From contig CALUFQ010000013.1 in the NCBI GenBank assembly GCA_944319925.1, forward strand, positions 1 to 64,000: a stretch of 64,000 nt of DNA, given 5' to 3'. The position numbers were made by a program, and so were the translations under genes. This document shows positions 20,080-28,279 of the stretch, piece by piece. Origin of the DNA: an uncultured Paraprevotella sp. Lineage in GTDB: Bacteria; Bacteroidota; Bacteroidia; Bacteroidales; Bacteroidaceae. The notes under the pieces were generated by a model, which saw only the letters and a program-made list of their open reading frames with translations, was not told the origin of the DNA and made no database searches. Position 1 is the first letter of the stretch, and the number at the start of each line of letters is the position of its first letter.

Positions 20080-20535
20080 ATGAAGAGACAAGAACTATTG
20101 GTTGCCGCACTTGAAAACGGCACCGTAATTGACCATATACCTTCCAGCAAATTGTTCGAAGTGGTCAACCTGCTCCATCTCGAAGAGATGAGAACCTCCA
20201 TCACGGTGGGCTACAACCTGAAAAGCAAAAAGATGGGGCATAAGAGCATCATCAAGATTGCGGACAAGTTCTTTTCCGATGAAGAAATCAACCAACTGGC
20301 CGTGGTAAGCCCCAACGTGACACTCAGCGTCATCCGCGACTACGAGGTTGTTGAAAAAAAGGAAGTCAAGTTGCCCGAAGAGCTACGCGGCATTGTGAAA
20401 TGCGCCAATCCCCAATGCATCACGAACAACGAGCCCATGAAGACCTATTTCCACGTGGTTCCCGGCGAGCACCCCGCGTTGCGTTGCCACTACTGCAACA
20501 AGGAAATCAGCCTGGAGCACGTGAAACTGGTATAA
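20080..20535 (+). CDS. pyrI: Aspartate carbamoyltransferase regulatory subunit
   Basis: The 151-residue regulatory chain starts [21 protein letters not shown], with the nucleotide-binding region in the N-terminal half (residues about 1-95). A C-terminal zinc domain has the four Cys ligands as CANPQC and CHYC. It binds ATP, CTP or UTP and tunes PyrB. An in-frame TTG nine codons upstream overlaps the pyrB stop, but ATG 20080 fits the family. Second gene of the pyrB-pyrI-flavin reductase-glyA operon. Confidence 0.95.
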   Translation: MKRQELLVAALENGTVIDHIPSSKLFEVVNLLHLEEMRTSITVGYNLKSKKMGHKSIIKIADKFFSDEEINQLAVVSPNVTLSVIRDYEVVEKKEVKLPEELRGIVKCANPQCITNNEPMKTYFHVVPGEHPALRCHYCNKEISLEHVKLV

Positions 20536-20547
20536 TCCCCCGAACCC

Positions 20548-21117
20548 ATGAAACAAGACTGGAAACCGGGAACCATGATTTATCCCCTGCCCGCCCTTTT
20601 GGTCAGTTGCGGGAGCACCCCGGAGGATTACAACCTCTTCACCGTGGCATGGGCAGGGACGATATGCACCAATCCGGCCATGTGCTACATATCGGTGCGG
20701 CCGGAACGGCATTCCTACCGGCTGATAAAGGAAAATATGGAGTTTGTCATCAACCTGACCACGGAAGACATGGCTTATGCCACAGACTGGTGCGGCGTAA
20801 GGTCGGGGCGCGACTACCGGAAATTCGAAGAAATGAAACTCACGCCGGGAAAAGCCCGCATGGTGGCTGCCCCCATCGTGGAAGAATCGCCGCTCAACAT
20901 CGAATGCCGCGTGAAGGAAATCGTTTCCCTGGGCAGCCACGACATGTTCATTGCCGAAGTGTTGAACGTCAAGGCCGACGAACGCTACATGGATCCGGAA
21001 AGCGGGAAGTTCTCGCTTGATGCCAGCCACCCGCTGGTCTATCTGCACGGGGCATATTATGGCTTGGGGCGGAAAATAGGGAAATTTGGCTGGAGCGTGG
21101 AAAAGAAAAAAGAATAG
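20548..21117 (+). CDS. Flavin reductase family protein (flavoredoxin-like)
   Basis: This 189-residue protein has a flavin reductase-like FMN-binding split barrel. The FMN-contact segment is NLFTVAWAGTICTNPAMCYISVRPERHSYRLI and the dimer strand DMFIAEVLNVKAD. A C-terminal HGAYYGLGRKIGKFGWSVEKK is typical of this branch. Relatives reduce or carry flavin for electron transfer; the physiological partner is unknown. It is 12 bp after pyrI and 28 bp before glyA, so it is co-transcribed with two biosynthetic genes, which may only reflect housekeeping grouping. Confidence 0.85.
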   Translation: MKQDWKPGTMIYPLPALLVSCGSTPEDYNLFTVAWAGTICTNPAMCYISVRPERHSYRLIKENMEFVINLTTEDMAYATDWCGVRSGRDYRKFEEMKLTPGKARMVAAPIVEESPLNIECRVKEIVSLGSHDMFIAEVLNVKADERYMDPESGKFSLDASHPLVYLHGAYYGLGRKIGKFGWSVEKKKE

Positions 21118-21145
21118 GAACACCAATTAAAAAAGTAATATCACA

Positions 21146-22426
21146 ATGAAAACAGACAGCACGGTTTTTGAACTGATTGAGAAAGAACACCAACGCCAGC
21201 TCAAAGGCATCGAACTCATCGCTTCGGAAAACTTCGTGAGCGACGAAGTCATGAAAGCCATGGGCTCATGGTTAACCAACAAGTATGCCGAAGGCTATCC
21301 CGGCAAACGTTACTACGGAGGCTGTCAGGTCGTGGACGAAGTGGAAAGCTTGGCCATCGAACGGGTATGCAAGCTGTTCGACGCGGAATATGCCAACGTG
21401 CAGCCCCACTCCGGCGCACAGGCCAACGCGGCCGTCTTCCTGGCTTGCCTGAAAGCCGGAGACACCTTCATGGGACTGAACCTGGATCACGGAGGACACC
21501 TCTCGCACGGTTCACCAGTGAACACTTCCGGCATCCTCTACCATGCCGTCGGCTACAACCTGAACAAGGAAACCGGGCGGGTGGACTATGACGAAATGGA
21601 AAAGCTGGCCTTGGAACACAAGCCCAAGATGATCATCGGCGGCGGGTCGGCCTACAGCCGCGAATGGGATTATGAACGCATGCGCGAAATCGCAGACAAG
21701 GTGGGTGCCATCTTCATGGTGGACATGGCGCATCCTGCAGGGCTGATTGCAGCCGGGCTGCTGAAAAACCCCGTGAAGTACGCACACATCGTGACCTCGA
21801 CCACCCACAAGACCTTGCGCGGCCCGCGCGGAGGCATCATCCTGATGGGCAAGGACTTCGACAACCCGTGGGGATTGAAGACCCCGAAGGGTGAAATCAA
21901 GAAGATGAGCCAGATTCTCAACAGTGCCGTGTTCCCCGGCATACAAGGCGGCCCGTTGGAACATGTCATCGCAGCCAAGGCAGTGGCCTTCAACGAAGCC
22001 CTTCAGCCCGAGTTCAAGGAGTGGGCCAAACAGGTGCAGAAGAATGCCAAAGTGTTGGCCGACGAACTGATGAAGCGCGGATTCGACATCGTGAGCGGCG
22101 GCACGGACAACCACTCCATGCTGGTGGACTTGCGGAGCAAATATCCCGACCTGACCGGCAAGGTGGCCGAGAAAGCCTTGGTGGCTGCCGACATCACGGT
22201 AAATAAGAACATGGTGCCATTCGACACCCGCAGTGCGTTCCAGACTTCCGGCATCCGCCTGGGTACTCCCGCTATCACCACGCGCGGCGCAAAGGAAGAC
22301 TTGATGGTCATCATCGCCGAACTGATTGAGAAAGTGTTGGACGCGCCGGAGGACGAACAAGTCATCACTGCTGTGCGTAATCAAGTGAATGACCTCATGA
22401 AGGACTATCCGTTGTTTGCTTATTAA
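21146..22426 (+). CDS. glyA: Serine hydroxymethyltransferase
   Basis: The 426-residue PLP enzyme interconverts serine and glycine with tetrahydrofolate, the main source of one-carbon units. Family signatures are [33 protein letters not shown], the PLP lysine in [14 protein letters not shown], and [13 protein letters not shown]. It is the last gene of the pyrB operon and is followed directly by a very strong two-way terminator. Confidence 0.96.
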   Translation: MKTDSTVFELIEKEHQRQLKGIELIASENFVSDEVMKAMGSWLTNKYAEGYPGKRYYGGCQVVDEVESLAIERVCKLFDAEYANVQPHSGAQANAAVFLACLKAGDTFMGLNLDHGGHLSHGSPVNTSGILYHAVGYNLNKETGRVDYDEMEKLALEHKPKMIIGGGSAYSREWDYERMREIADKVGAIFMVDMAHPAGLIAAGLLKNPVKYAHIVTSTTHKTLRGPRGGIILMGKDFDNPWGLKTPKGEIKKMSQILNSAVFPGIQGGPLEHVIAAKAVAFNEALQPEFKEWAKQVQKNAKVLADELMKRGFDIVSGGTDNHSMLVDLRSKYPDLTGKVAEKALVAADITVNKNMVPFDTRSAFQTSGIRLGTPAITTRGAKEDLMVIIAELIEKVLDAPEDEQVITAVRNQVNDLMKDYPLFAY

Positions 22427-22436
22427 AAAGGAAACA

Positions 22437-22496
22437 CGCATCATAAAAAGGACACGCCGTAGCTTCGTGCTTACGGCGTGTCCTTTTTATGATGCG
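22437..22496. terminator. Strong bidirectional terminator
   Basis: A perfect 25-bp stem: 22437-22461 pairs with 22472-22496 around a 10-base loop. Each arm contains AAAAAGG or CCTTTTT, so a U-rich tract is made on both strands. It sits between the convergent glyA and vWA lipoprotein genes and would stop both transcripts. Confidence 0.9.
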
Positions 22497-22515
22497 CGCA
22501 CACCTATCTATGCGG

Positions 22516-23694
22516 TCATGCTTCCGGGAATACAATATAGAATGTCTTCTCGCCCTGCACCGTTCCGTCTTCCGACAATATCGTGACTTTCACTTCATGT
22601 GTCTGTCCGTCCATCAAATCCCGGATATTCGTAAAACGAATGATGTAGGAGTTTTGCATAGCACCGGTCACGGGGAGGTCGTTAAGCGTCACACCCGTGA
22701 AACTTGAGCTTGTGAAAAGCTTGGTGCCCCCAGTGTATTCAGAAAGACGCCAAGGATATTCTTCATAGTTCACTCTTTCTGTATAACTAGTATTCGCATC
22801 ACTGTAAACCGTATGGATAGTACCTTTGGCCGCGTTCCATTGGTTCTGGTTGTTCACATAATTGACCGACCAATTGGCATTTCCTGTGGGTTGATTTGGC
22901 TCGTCTGTGAAGTTCACGTAAATTCGGCTTGCACCATTTCGGAAAGCAGTAAAGTGCTCATCCGCAAAACGCAAGGCCGCTACCCCGCATTCTGAATACC
23001 CTGTACTGTATTGAGAAGCAGCACTTTGAAGAGAAGAAGCGTTTGCCCCAAAGAACCCTCTTGTGCGTGATGTCCCTGTCGATCTGTTCAAATAGGTACT
23101 CAACGCACTAACATCGGTCAAGTCCAATGCGCCACTTAGAGTTCCGTCATAACCTACGCAACCAAAACGCACGTCCAAATTAGAACTTGCCAATGTGTTC
23201 GCCCAATTTACGATATCGCGTGCAATAGCATTTGCTTCTTCACTCATACTTCCCGAATTGTCCACCAAGAATACCACATCCGTCAAAAGCACATGATCGC
23301 CTTCGTTCTCCGAGTTGTTATACACTGCGATGCCTTTGGGTTTTCCATCCAAAGACACCCAAATGTTTTGCTTGTTTGCCCCGTTGCCGCCTGTTCCGAC
23401 CAGGTTCAGCCAGCCGTCCTCGCTGTTGGGGTCTTGCACCCCGGTCATGTCCAGGCGCAGGATGGCATCGTCGCCTTCGTATTCAAACGTATAGTTTACG
23501 TTAGGAATCGTGGTCGTCGGCGTGGTGATTTCCGGATTCGGATCGGCCAAGTCATCACTCGGGATACCGGCAATCGAAATGGTTCCCTCTTCCAATACTA
23601 TGGTCTCATCCCCGCTGTCCAGGCATGCGGTGAGCGATGCGGTGGCCAGCAATACCGGCACGTACCACAATCTTTTCAAATTCATCTTTTTCAT
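22516..23694 (-). CDS. Lipoprotein with von Willebrand factor A domain
   Basis: A 392-residue protein has a lipoprotein signal ending LTACLDSGDET; the acidic residues after the Cys resemble a Bacteroidetes lipoprotein export signal, so it may be surface-exposed. A proline/threonine-rich stretch (PEITTPTTTIPN) follows, then a vWA domain from about residue 135 with the metal-ion (MIDAS) motif DNSGSMS. Other MIDAS positions plausibly include the TDEP segment. A C-terminal beta-rich region ends in QGEKTFYIVFPEA. Such domains bind protein ligands in a Mg2+-dependent way. It follows the OmpA-family gene by 19 bp, suggesting an outer-membrane pair. Confidence 0.85.
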   Translation of the reverse strand: MKKMNLKRLWYVPVLLATASLTACLDSGDETIVLEEGTISIAGIPSDDLADPNPEITTPTTTIPNVNYTFEYEGDDAILRLDMTGVQDPNSEDGWLNLVGTGGNGANKQNIWVSLDGKPKGIAVYNNSENEGDHVLLTDVVFLVDNSGSMSEEANAIARDIVNWANTLASSNLDVRFGCVGYDGTLSGALDLTDVSALSTYLNRSTGTSRTRGFFGANASSLQSAASQYSTGYSECGVAALRFADEHFTAFRNGASRIYVNFTDEPNQPTGNANWSVNYVNNQNQWNAAKGTIHTVYSDANTSYTERVNYEEYPWRLSEYTGGTKLFTSSSFTGVTLNDLPVTGAMQNSYIIRFTNIRDLMDGQTHEVKVTILSEDGTVQGEKTFYIVFPEA

Positions 23695-23713
23695 AATTTC
23701 CTTCGTTTAACGG

Positions 23714-25021
23714 TTATTTCAAGATTTCGAACTCAACCCGACGGTTCATGGTGCGTCCTTCTTCCGTGTCGTTAGTGGTCAAGGGGCGCGACATGCCGTA
23801 GTAGCTGTAAGTCAGCTTGCTCTTGTTCACTCCACGGCTGATGAGATAATCCATCACGGCCTTGGCCCGGTCTTTGGAAAGCTTCATGTTGAACTCTTCC
23901 GTCCCCACGTTGTCCGTGTGCCCTTTCACTTCAATCTTGGCATTCGTCCGAATCAAGGTATTCGCCAAATTGTTCAGATAGTCGTGCGACTCACGCTTGA
24001 TTGTGCTCTTGCCGAAATCAAAGTTGATGGCATCAATAGCGCAAATGGTCTTACCTTCCACCGGCTCGCCGCGCAACATCATGTCGTTGATTTCCTCAAG
24101 CGTATAGCAAGGCTTCTCTTTCACGACAGGTTCCGGTTTAGGCTGCGGTGCGGGTGTAACCGCCACGCGCGTGGATGCCGGAGCCGCTTTTTTCTTAAAC
24201 ACACTGAAAGGTACGCCCAAAGTAGCCTTGATTTCAATACCGGAGAATTTGCGCGTCCCTTCCAATTCGTAGCTTGGTTTTGACCATCCTATTTCCACCA
24301 AATCCGGATTTACCACAGCTTCCCCGTCTTTTTCCTTGCCTCCGTAAGTATCGGTAAACCCTAATTCATAGTCGGCTTCCAGCCCCACAAAGAACGTATT
24401 CCCGGCAATTTCAAACTGGTATTTCGCACCGACACCGATTGAACCGGAGAAATACACCCCGGCCATGTTGGCCTTGGACAAATCCATTCCATAACCATAA
24501 TAAGATCCATCCACATAGTCTTCCTGCATGCGGATGGTACCTTTTGTGGCAAATCCGAGAGCCGGAGCGATATACACATAGGGACGGATTTTGGAGTCTG
24601 CATCCAAGAAATTGTAAATCAACGGCACCCGGATGTCCACATAACGTGATTTCAGCGTATAGTGAATGTCTTCAATGCCTTCCAATTCATAAAAATCAGG
24701 TTCATTCGAACGGATGTTGACCAACTTGCCTCCCCTGCGAAGAAACGCGATTTCCGGACGGATGGCAAACTGGCGCTTGTTGCCAAACTCATATTGGAAA
24801 AACACGTTGAACACTCCGCTGTTCAGGTTCTTGCTGTCGGGATAATAATCTTCGTCCAAATCCGAATAACGCATGAAGTTGGTATGGAATCCGCCTCCGA
24901 CACCCACATACCAATCACCTTTGCTGATTTTCTCTTGCCCGCCTTGTTCGATGAATTGCGCTTCAGCCGACAAGCAAAACGAAAGTGCCAAAATTGGCAG
25001 CAAAACTTTCTTCTTACTCAT
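23714..25021 (-). CDS. OmpA-family outer-membrane protein with N-terminal beta-barrel
   Basis: This 435-residue protein has a signal peptide (VLLPILALSFCLSAEA-Q). Residues about 25-270 look like an outer-membrane beta-barrel: alternating aromatic strands such as YVGVGGGFHTNFMRYS and NVFFQYEFGNKRQFAIRPEI. A linker rich in Ala/Pro/Lys (VTPAPQPKPEPVVKEKP) leads to an OmpA-type peptidoglycan-binding domain with FDFGKSTIKRESHDYLNNLA, EVKGHTDNVGTEEFNMKLSKD and GRTMNRRVEFEI. It tethers the outer membrane to peptidoglycan. Its upstream region contains the inverted repeats at 25052 and 25231. Confidence 0.92.
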   Translation of the reverse strand: MSKKKVLLPILALSFCLSAEAQFIEQGGQEKISKGDWYVGVGGGFHTNFMRYSDLDEDYYPDSKNLNSGVFNVFFQYEFGNKRQFAIRPEIAFLRRGGKLVNIRSNEPDFYELEGIEDIHYTLKSRYVDIRVPLIYNFLDADSKIRPYVYIAPALGFATKGTIRMQEDYVDGSYYGYGMDLSKANMAGVYFSGSIGVGAKYQFEIAGNTFFVGLEADYELGFTDTYGGKEKDGEAVVNPDLVEIGWSKPSYELEGTRKFSGIEIKATLGVPFSVFKKKAAPASTRVAVTPAPQPKPEPVVKEKPCYTLEEINDMMLRGEPVEGKTICAIDAINFDFGKSTIKRESHDYLNNLANTLIRTNAKIEVKGHTDNVGTEEFNMKLSKDRAKAVMDYLISRGVNKSKLTYSYYGMSRPLTTNDTEEGRTMNRRVEFEILK

Positions 25022-25051
25022 TGATTTTAATTTAGTTTGTTATACTTCTTA

Positions 25052-25255
25052 GTCGCTCTCTTGCGGAGAGAGCCACAAGCAAGCATAACAGGTTAATATC
25101 AAATTATTTGCGGAATACATTATGAAAAAAGTTCCGGAATGAATAACAAAGAAAGTAAATAAATCTATAAAAAAAAGTTTCGACTAATTTTGGCTGATTA
25201 ATAGCTTTTTGCTTTCTTTGCACTAAAATCGTGGCTCTCTCCGCAAGAGAGCGAC
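25052..25255. repeat. 204-bp unit bounded by perfect 25-bp inverted repeats
   Basis: The sequence at 25052-25076 (core GCTCTCTTGCGGAGAGAGC) is perfectly complementary to 25231-25255. Each arm is itself a small hairpin (GCTCTC with GAGAGC). The 154 bp between them are AT-rich and hold no gene; a rightward TAnnTTTG-like box (TAATTTTG) lies at 25185. It could be a small mobile (MITE-like) unit or a regulatory structure in the leader of the OmpA-family gene, which starts 30 bp away on the minus strand. Confidence 0.7.
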
Positions 25256-25663
25256 CGCGTTGTCCCATCCCGTCTCATTGTAATATTACAGGAACAAATA
25301 ATGGACAGTCGAAATTTGACAAGGATTTGATAAACTCTGCGCGGAACGCAACGCCCCTTCTGTTCCCCATGCGGCGGCCATAATGACCGTTTTGTTTGCC
25401 ATGCGGATGGCAAAACTGTCCCGGCTCGCAGGTCAGGGTGGACATATGCCACAGTTATTCCGTATCTTGGCTGCAGATACGTATCTTTAGCCTAAAGCTT
25501 TTGCACTGTCAAAACAAAGATTCCCAAGAAGCCATCCTTTCACCGCATCGCATATTTCTCCATTTATCCTATCACAACGCCACAGACATTGAAAGATGAA
25601 TAGAAAAATCCACTCACAACACTTTTTCAAACTCATACGGACGCGAAACTTAAAAATTTTCCG
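25256..25663. other. Intergenic stretch with a family B repeat remnant
   Basis: No gene is recognised. At 25340-25440 it carries one degenerate unit of the GGCGGCCATAATGGCC family found tandemly at 32.8 kb, followed by the GTCCCGGCTCGCAGG module. At 25465-25500 there is a small hairpin (CGTATCTTGGCTGCAGATACG) and a TATCTTTAGCCTAAAG segment that recurs near 55470. Confidence 0.5.
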
Positions 25664-25798
25664 TATGTTTGCACCGTCGGAAAAGCACAATATGCCAAGG
25701 AATGGCAAACGCCATTGACTTCCGACAAGCATATCAATTGGAAAAATGCTTCATAAACGAAGCCATAAAGCAATTTATAAAAACAAACAACTACACCC
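25664..25798 (+). promoter_or_regulatory. Promoter and structured leader of the TlpA-like gene
   Basis: TATGTTTG at 25664-25671 is a good -7 box, so the leader is about 120 nt. It can fold: GTCGGAA (25676-25682) pairs with TTCCGAC (25720-25726), enclosing AATGGC (25701-25706) paired with GCCATT (25711-25716). No known riboswitch class is recognised and there is no terminator in it. Confidence 0.4.
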
Positions 25799-26941
25799 AT
25801 GAAGAAAAAAACTATCAGCTTGATGCTGGGCACGGTGCTCTTTTGCGCCTGCCAACCGGGACAAGAAAAAACGACCGTGAGCGGAACGCTCCAAGACGTG
25901 GCCAACGACACCTTGTTCGTGATGTACACCCCCGTGAACCAACGCAGCCAACTTAAAGTGGACACCCTCGTGGCGCAAAGCGGGCAATTCACCTATGATG
26001 TGGCATGCGACAGCATCCCCTTGGAACTCGCCATCTACCATTCTGGCGCGCCTGAAACGGAAGAGAGCGAAATGAACAGCCAAATCAACTTGTTGGTATT
26101 TCCCGGAGAAAACATCACGCTGACCGGCAGCATGAAAGACCACCAAGTGGAAGGCAGCACGTTCTTCACCGCGTTCAGCGAAGCGGAAAAAGCGTGGAAA
26201 GCCGCAGAAGAACAAATAACAGAGATGTATGTGAAAGCCATGCAAATGCAAAAAGACAGCATTCCTTACGACTCCATCATGCGCTTCTATGCTCCCGCGC
26301 AAGAAATTTTCCAGCAGATACAAGATGCCAAGAAAACATTCGTGAACGAGCATTTGGACAGCGATGTGTCGCTCTATCTGTTGGCCAACTTGGGCATGGA
26401 CAACATCCGTGAACTGTTGCCCAAACTGGCGGACAAGGTAAAGAACGGCCCGCTTGCCGCACTTTACCAATCGCTTGACAACATGCTCGCCAAAGAACAA
26501 GCCCGCGAAGAAGCCAAAAAGGCCATCACTGAAGGCGCGCCGGCTCCGGATTTCACGCTGAAGGACATCAACGGAAAAGACCTGGCACTCTCCTCGCTGC
26601 GCGGCAAATACGTGGTGCTGGACTTCTGGGGTAGTTGGTGCGGATGGTGCATCAAAGGCATCCCCGACATGAAGAAATACTACGACAAGTACAAAAACAA
26701 GATGGAAATCCTCGGCATCGACTGCAACGACACGGAAGAGAAATGGAAAGAAGCCGTCAAGGAGCACGACATACCGTGGCTGCACGTGCGCAATGAAAGC
26801 GGAAAGAACGATGTCAGCATCCTCTACGCCATTGAAGGTTATCCGACGAAAATCGTCGTGGATCCCGAAGGCAAGATTGCCAAGGTGGTCGTAGGCGAGG
26901 ACCCGGCTTTCTATGAATATTTGGACGGGCTGTTCAAATAG
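25799..26941 (+). CDS. TlpA-family thiol-disulfide lipoprotein with DUF4369 domain
   Basis: A 380-residue lipoprotein with signal ending VLFCACQPGQE. Residues about 25-130 form a DUF4369-type beta domain (TTVSGTLQDVANDTLFVMY, FPGENITLTGSMKD). A helical linker follows, then a C-terminal thioredoxin-fold domain (about 240-380) with TEGAPAPDFTLKDINGKDLALSSL and the redox pair in WGSWCGWCIKG; the cis-proline is in EGYPTKIVVDP. It would reduce or exchange disulfides in the periplasm. Such lipoproteins are abundant in gut Bacteroidales and their partners are mostly unknown. It stands alone, with its own leader and terminator. Confidence 0.92.
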   Translation: MKKKTISLMLGTVLFCACQPGQEKTTVSGTLQDVANDTLFVMYTPVNQRSQLKVDTLVAQSGQFTYDVACDSIPLELAIYHSGAPETEESEMNSQINLLVFPGENITLTGSMKDHQVEGSTFFTAFSEAEKAWKAAEEQITEMYVKAMQMQKDSIPYDSIMRFYAPAQEIFQQIQDAKKTFVNEHLDSDVSLYLLANLGMDNIRELLPKLADKVKNGPLAALYQSLDNMLAKEQAREEAKKAITEGAPAPDFTLKDINGKDLALSSLRGKYVVLDFWGSWCGWCIKGIPDMKKYYDKYKNKMEILGIDCNDTEEKWKEAVKEHDIPWLHVRNESGKNDVSILYAIEGYPTKIVVDPEGKIAKVVVGEDPAFYEYLDGLFK

Positions 26942-26959
26942 GCCTATGACAACAGCACA

Positions 26960-26993
26960 AAAGGAGCCGCCTGGATTTGGGTGGCTCTTTTTG
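26960..26993 (+). terminator. Terminator of the TlpA-like gene
   Basis: AAAGGAGCCGCC pairs with GGTGGCTCTTT (GAGCC/GGCTC core with G-U extensions), followed by TTTTTG. It begins 18 bp after the stop codon. Confidence 0.75.
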
Positions 26994-27048
26994 TATTTGA
27001 CAAGGAATAAGGAAATTAGCGGACAATGAGCTTTTGTGTCTTTACAAG

Positions 27049-27222
27049 TCATTTCTTCTGTTCCATCCTTATCAGATAGATACCGCCATCCTGTAAACCG
27101 GTATCCGCCGCGCAGCCCGGTGCCACAACCCCTTGCCACAAGACGCGTCCGTCCAAATTGTAGATGCACACGGCGACTTCTTCGTTATGCGTGGACACGA
27201 TGCTGACCCGGCCATTGTTCAT
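27049..27222 (-). pseudogene. Remnant of a T9SS-type C-terminal sorting domain
   Basis: This minus-strand frame of 57 codons reads MNNGRVSIVSTHNEEVAVCI, then YNLDGRVLWQGVV and GGIYLIRMEQKK. The NGRVSI, YNLDGR and GxYLIR pattern is that of the beta-sandwich sorting domain at the C-terminus of type IX-secreted or surface proteins. Nothing of the body of such a protein is present. The frame directly upstream ends in LEDVALSAPR, a typical lead-in to this domain, but is shifted by one base. So this looks like the tail of a lost secreted protein, left joined to a broken fic gene. Confidence 0.6.
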
Positions 27223-27973
27223 CGCGGCGCAGACAAGGCCACATCTTCCAAACGAGTATCTGTTGGCCGGAAAGGAAATGCGGAAATTGTAGAGGCAGTT
27301 CTGAAAGGTTGAGGCTCGCAGTGGCCGCCCCTGCTTCCAAACGTCCAGCCTTTGAAGTTCACGATGGTGTAGCCGTGGCGCAACAGGTACAAGTTCATCA
27401 AAAGCCGCGATGTGCGCCCGTTGCCGTCGATGAAAGGACGAATGCGTACCAACACTTCGTGCAGGTAGGCGGCGATAAGCACCGGGTGTTCGCCTTGTGC
27501 CTCCATTTCGCCAAAACGCAGCATGAAATCTTCCATCTGCTTATCCAACAGGTACGGTTGCGGCGGCGTGTGGGTGCTTCCGCTTATCCTCACGGGCACC
27601 GTCCCGTAACGTCCGGCGTTCTCGCGGTTGATACCGTGCAGCACAAGGGCGTGTATCTCCTTGATTGTCATTACGCTTATCTCAATGTCGCTCTTGGCGA
27701 AGTCGCGGATGTAGTCTAGGGCCTCGGCGTGGTTTATTGCCTCCAAGTGTTCGCGCATCGATTTCCCGGCGATAGTCACCCCCTCGTTGACTACCAACTC
27801 CGTTTCCTGCAACGTGAGAGTGTTCCCCTCGATGCGGTTGCTCTCGTAGGTGTACTCGATGTTGTATGCTTCCTCGATCTTTTTCAGGGCCTGGGCGGCA
27901 ATGGCCGCAGGCTCGAAAGTTTGGCCTTGAGCGTGTCGCATTCCTGCAACAGGGCTGTTATTTCCGTGTTCAT
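27219..27973 (-). pseudogene. Fic-family protein, frameshifted, truncated and with an altered catalytic motif
   Basis: The natural start is ATG 27973 (MNTEITALLQECDTLKAKLS), overlapping the stop of the XRE gene as ATGA. After about 27 codons the frame is lost near 27889-27895, where one base seems missing, and the Fic domain continues in another frame: IEYTYESNRIEGNTLTLQET, IRPFIDGNGRTSRLLMNLYL. The family motif is HPFxxGNGR; here the catalytic His is Arg (CGT, one transition from CAT). Homology stops at about 27348 after NFKG, where Fic proteins normally continue, and the rest (to the stop at 27219) is unrelated. Fic enzymes AMPylate target proteins and need that His, so this gene should be inactive. 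Confidence 0.8.
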
Positions 27974-28224
27974 ACGCTTTCGGTCTTTATGGTTATGGAC
28001 TTGCCGCAATACGGGCAATGTATTATGCCCTCTTTCGTGGCGGCGAACAATTCCGACACCTCAACACCTAAAGCGGCGGCGATGTTTTCAAGTAATGGAA
28101 GCGATGTATTACCGTTTGATGCACGGCTTAATGTCACTTCTGAAACGCCTAATTTTTCGGCAAGCTCTTTTTGCGTGATGTTGCACTTTTGGCAAACTTC
28201 TTTAATTCGTAGTTTCATATACAT
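27970..28224 (-). CDS. Small XRE-family helix-turn-helix regulator
   Basis: This 84-residue protein has a Cro/CI-type HTH over residues about 5-60: CNITQKELAEKLGVSEVTLS, then NTSLPLLENIAAALGVEVSELF. It ends in IIHCPYCGKSITIKTESV, a CxxC half-knuckle that may bind zinc with a partner subunit. It overlaps the fic start by four bases, so the two were translationally coupled; such pairs often form toxin-antitoxin-like or autoregulated modules. Candidate -7 boxes TATATTTG (28256-28249) and TATTTTTG (28266-28259) lie upstream. An IS element sits 64 bp from its start. Confidence 0.85.
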   Translation of the reverse strand: MYMKLRIKEVCQKCNITQKELAEKLGVSEVTLSRASNGNTSLPLLENIAAALGVEVSELFAATKEGIIHCPYCGKSITIKTESV

Positions 28225-28248
28225 TTTATGTTAATTGTTTCCGTGCTG

Positions 28249-28266
28249 CAAATATAGCCAAAAATA
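28249..28266 (-). promoter_or_regulatory. Candidate -7 boxes of the xre-fic unit
   Basis: Two minus-strand matches to TAnnTTTG lie close together: TATATTTG (28256-28249) and TATTTTTG (28266-28259). The IS end at 28288 would cut off sequences beyond about -50, including any upstream operator. Confidence 0.35.
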
Positions 28267-28279
28267 GTGTCAAACGATA

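Noticed and set aside
25775..27169. 464-codon minus-strand frame opposite the TlpA-like gene
   Set aside because: It is antisense to a well-supported lipoprotein gene; the product is His/Val-rich shadow sequence. Only the part near 27049-27222, in another frame, reads like a protein.
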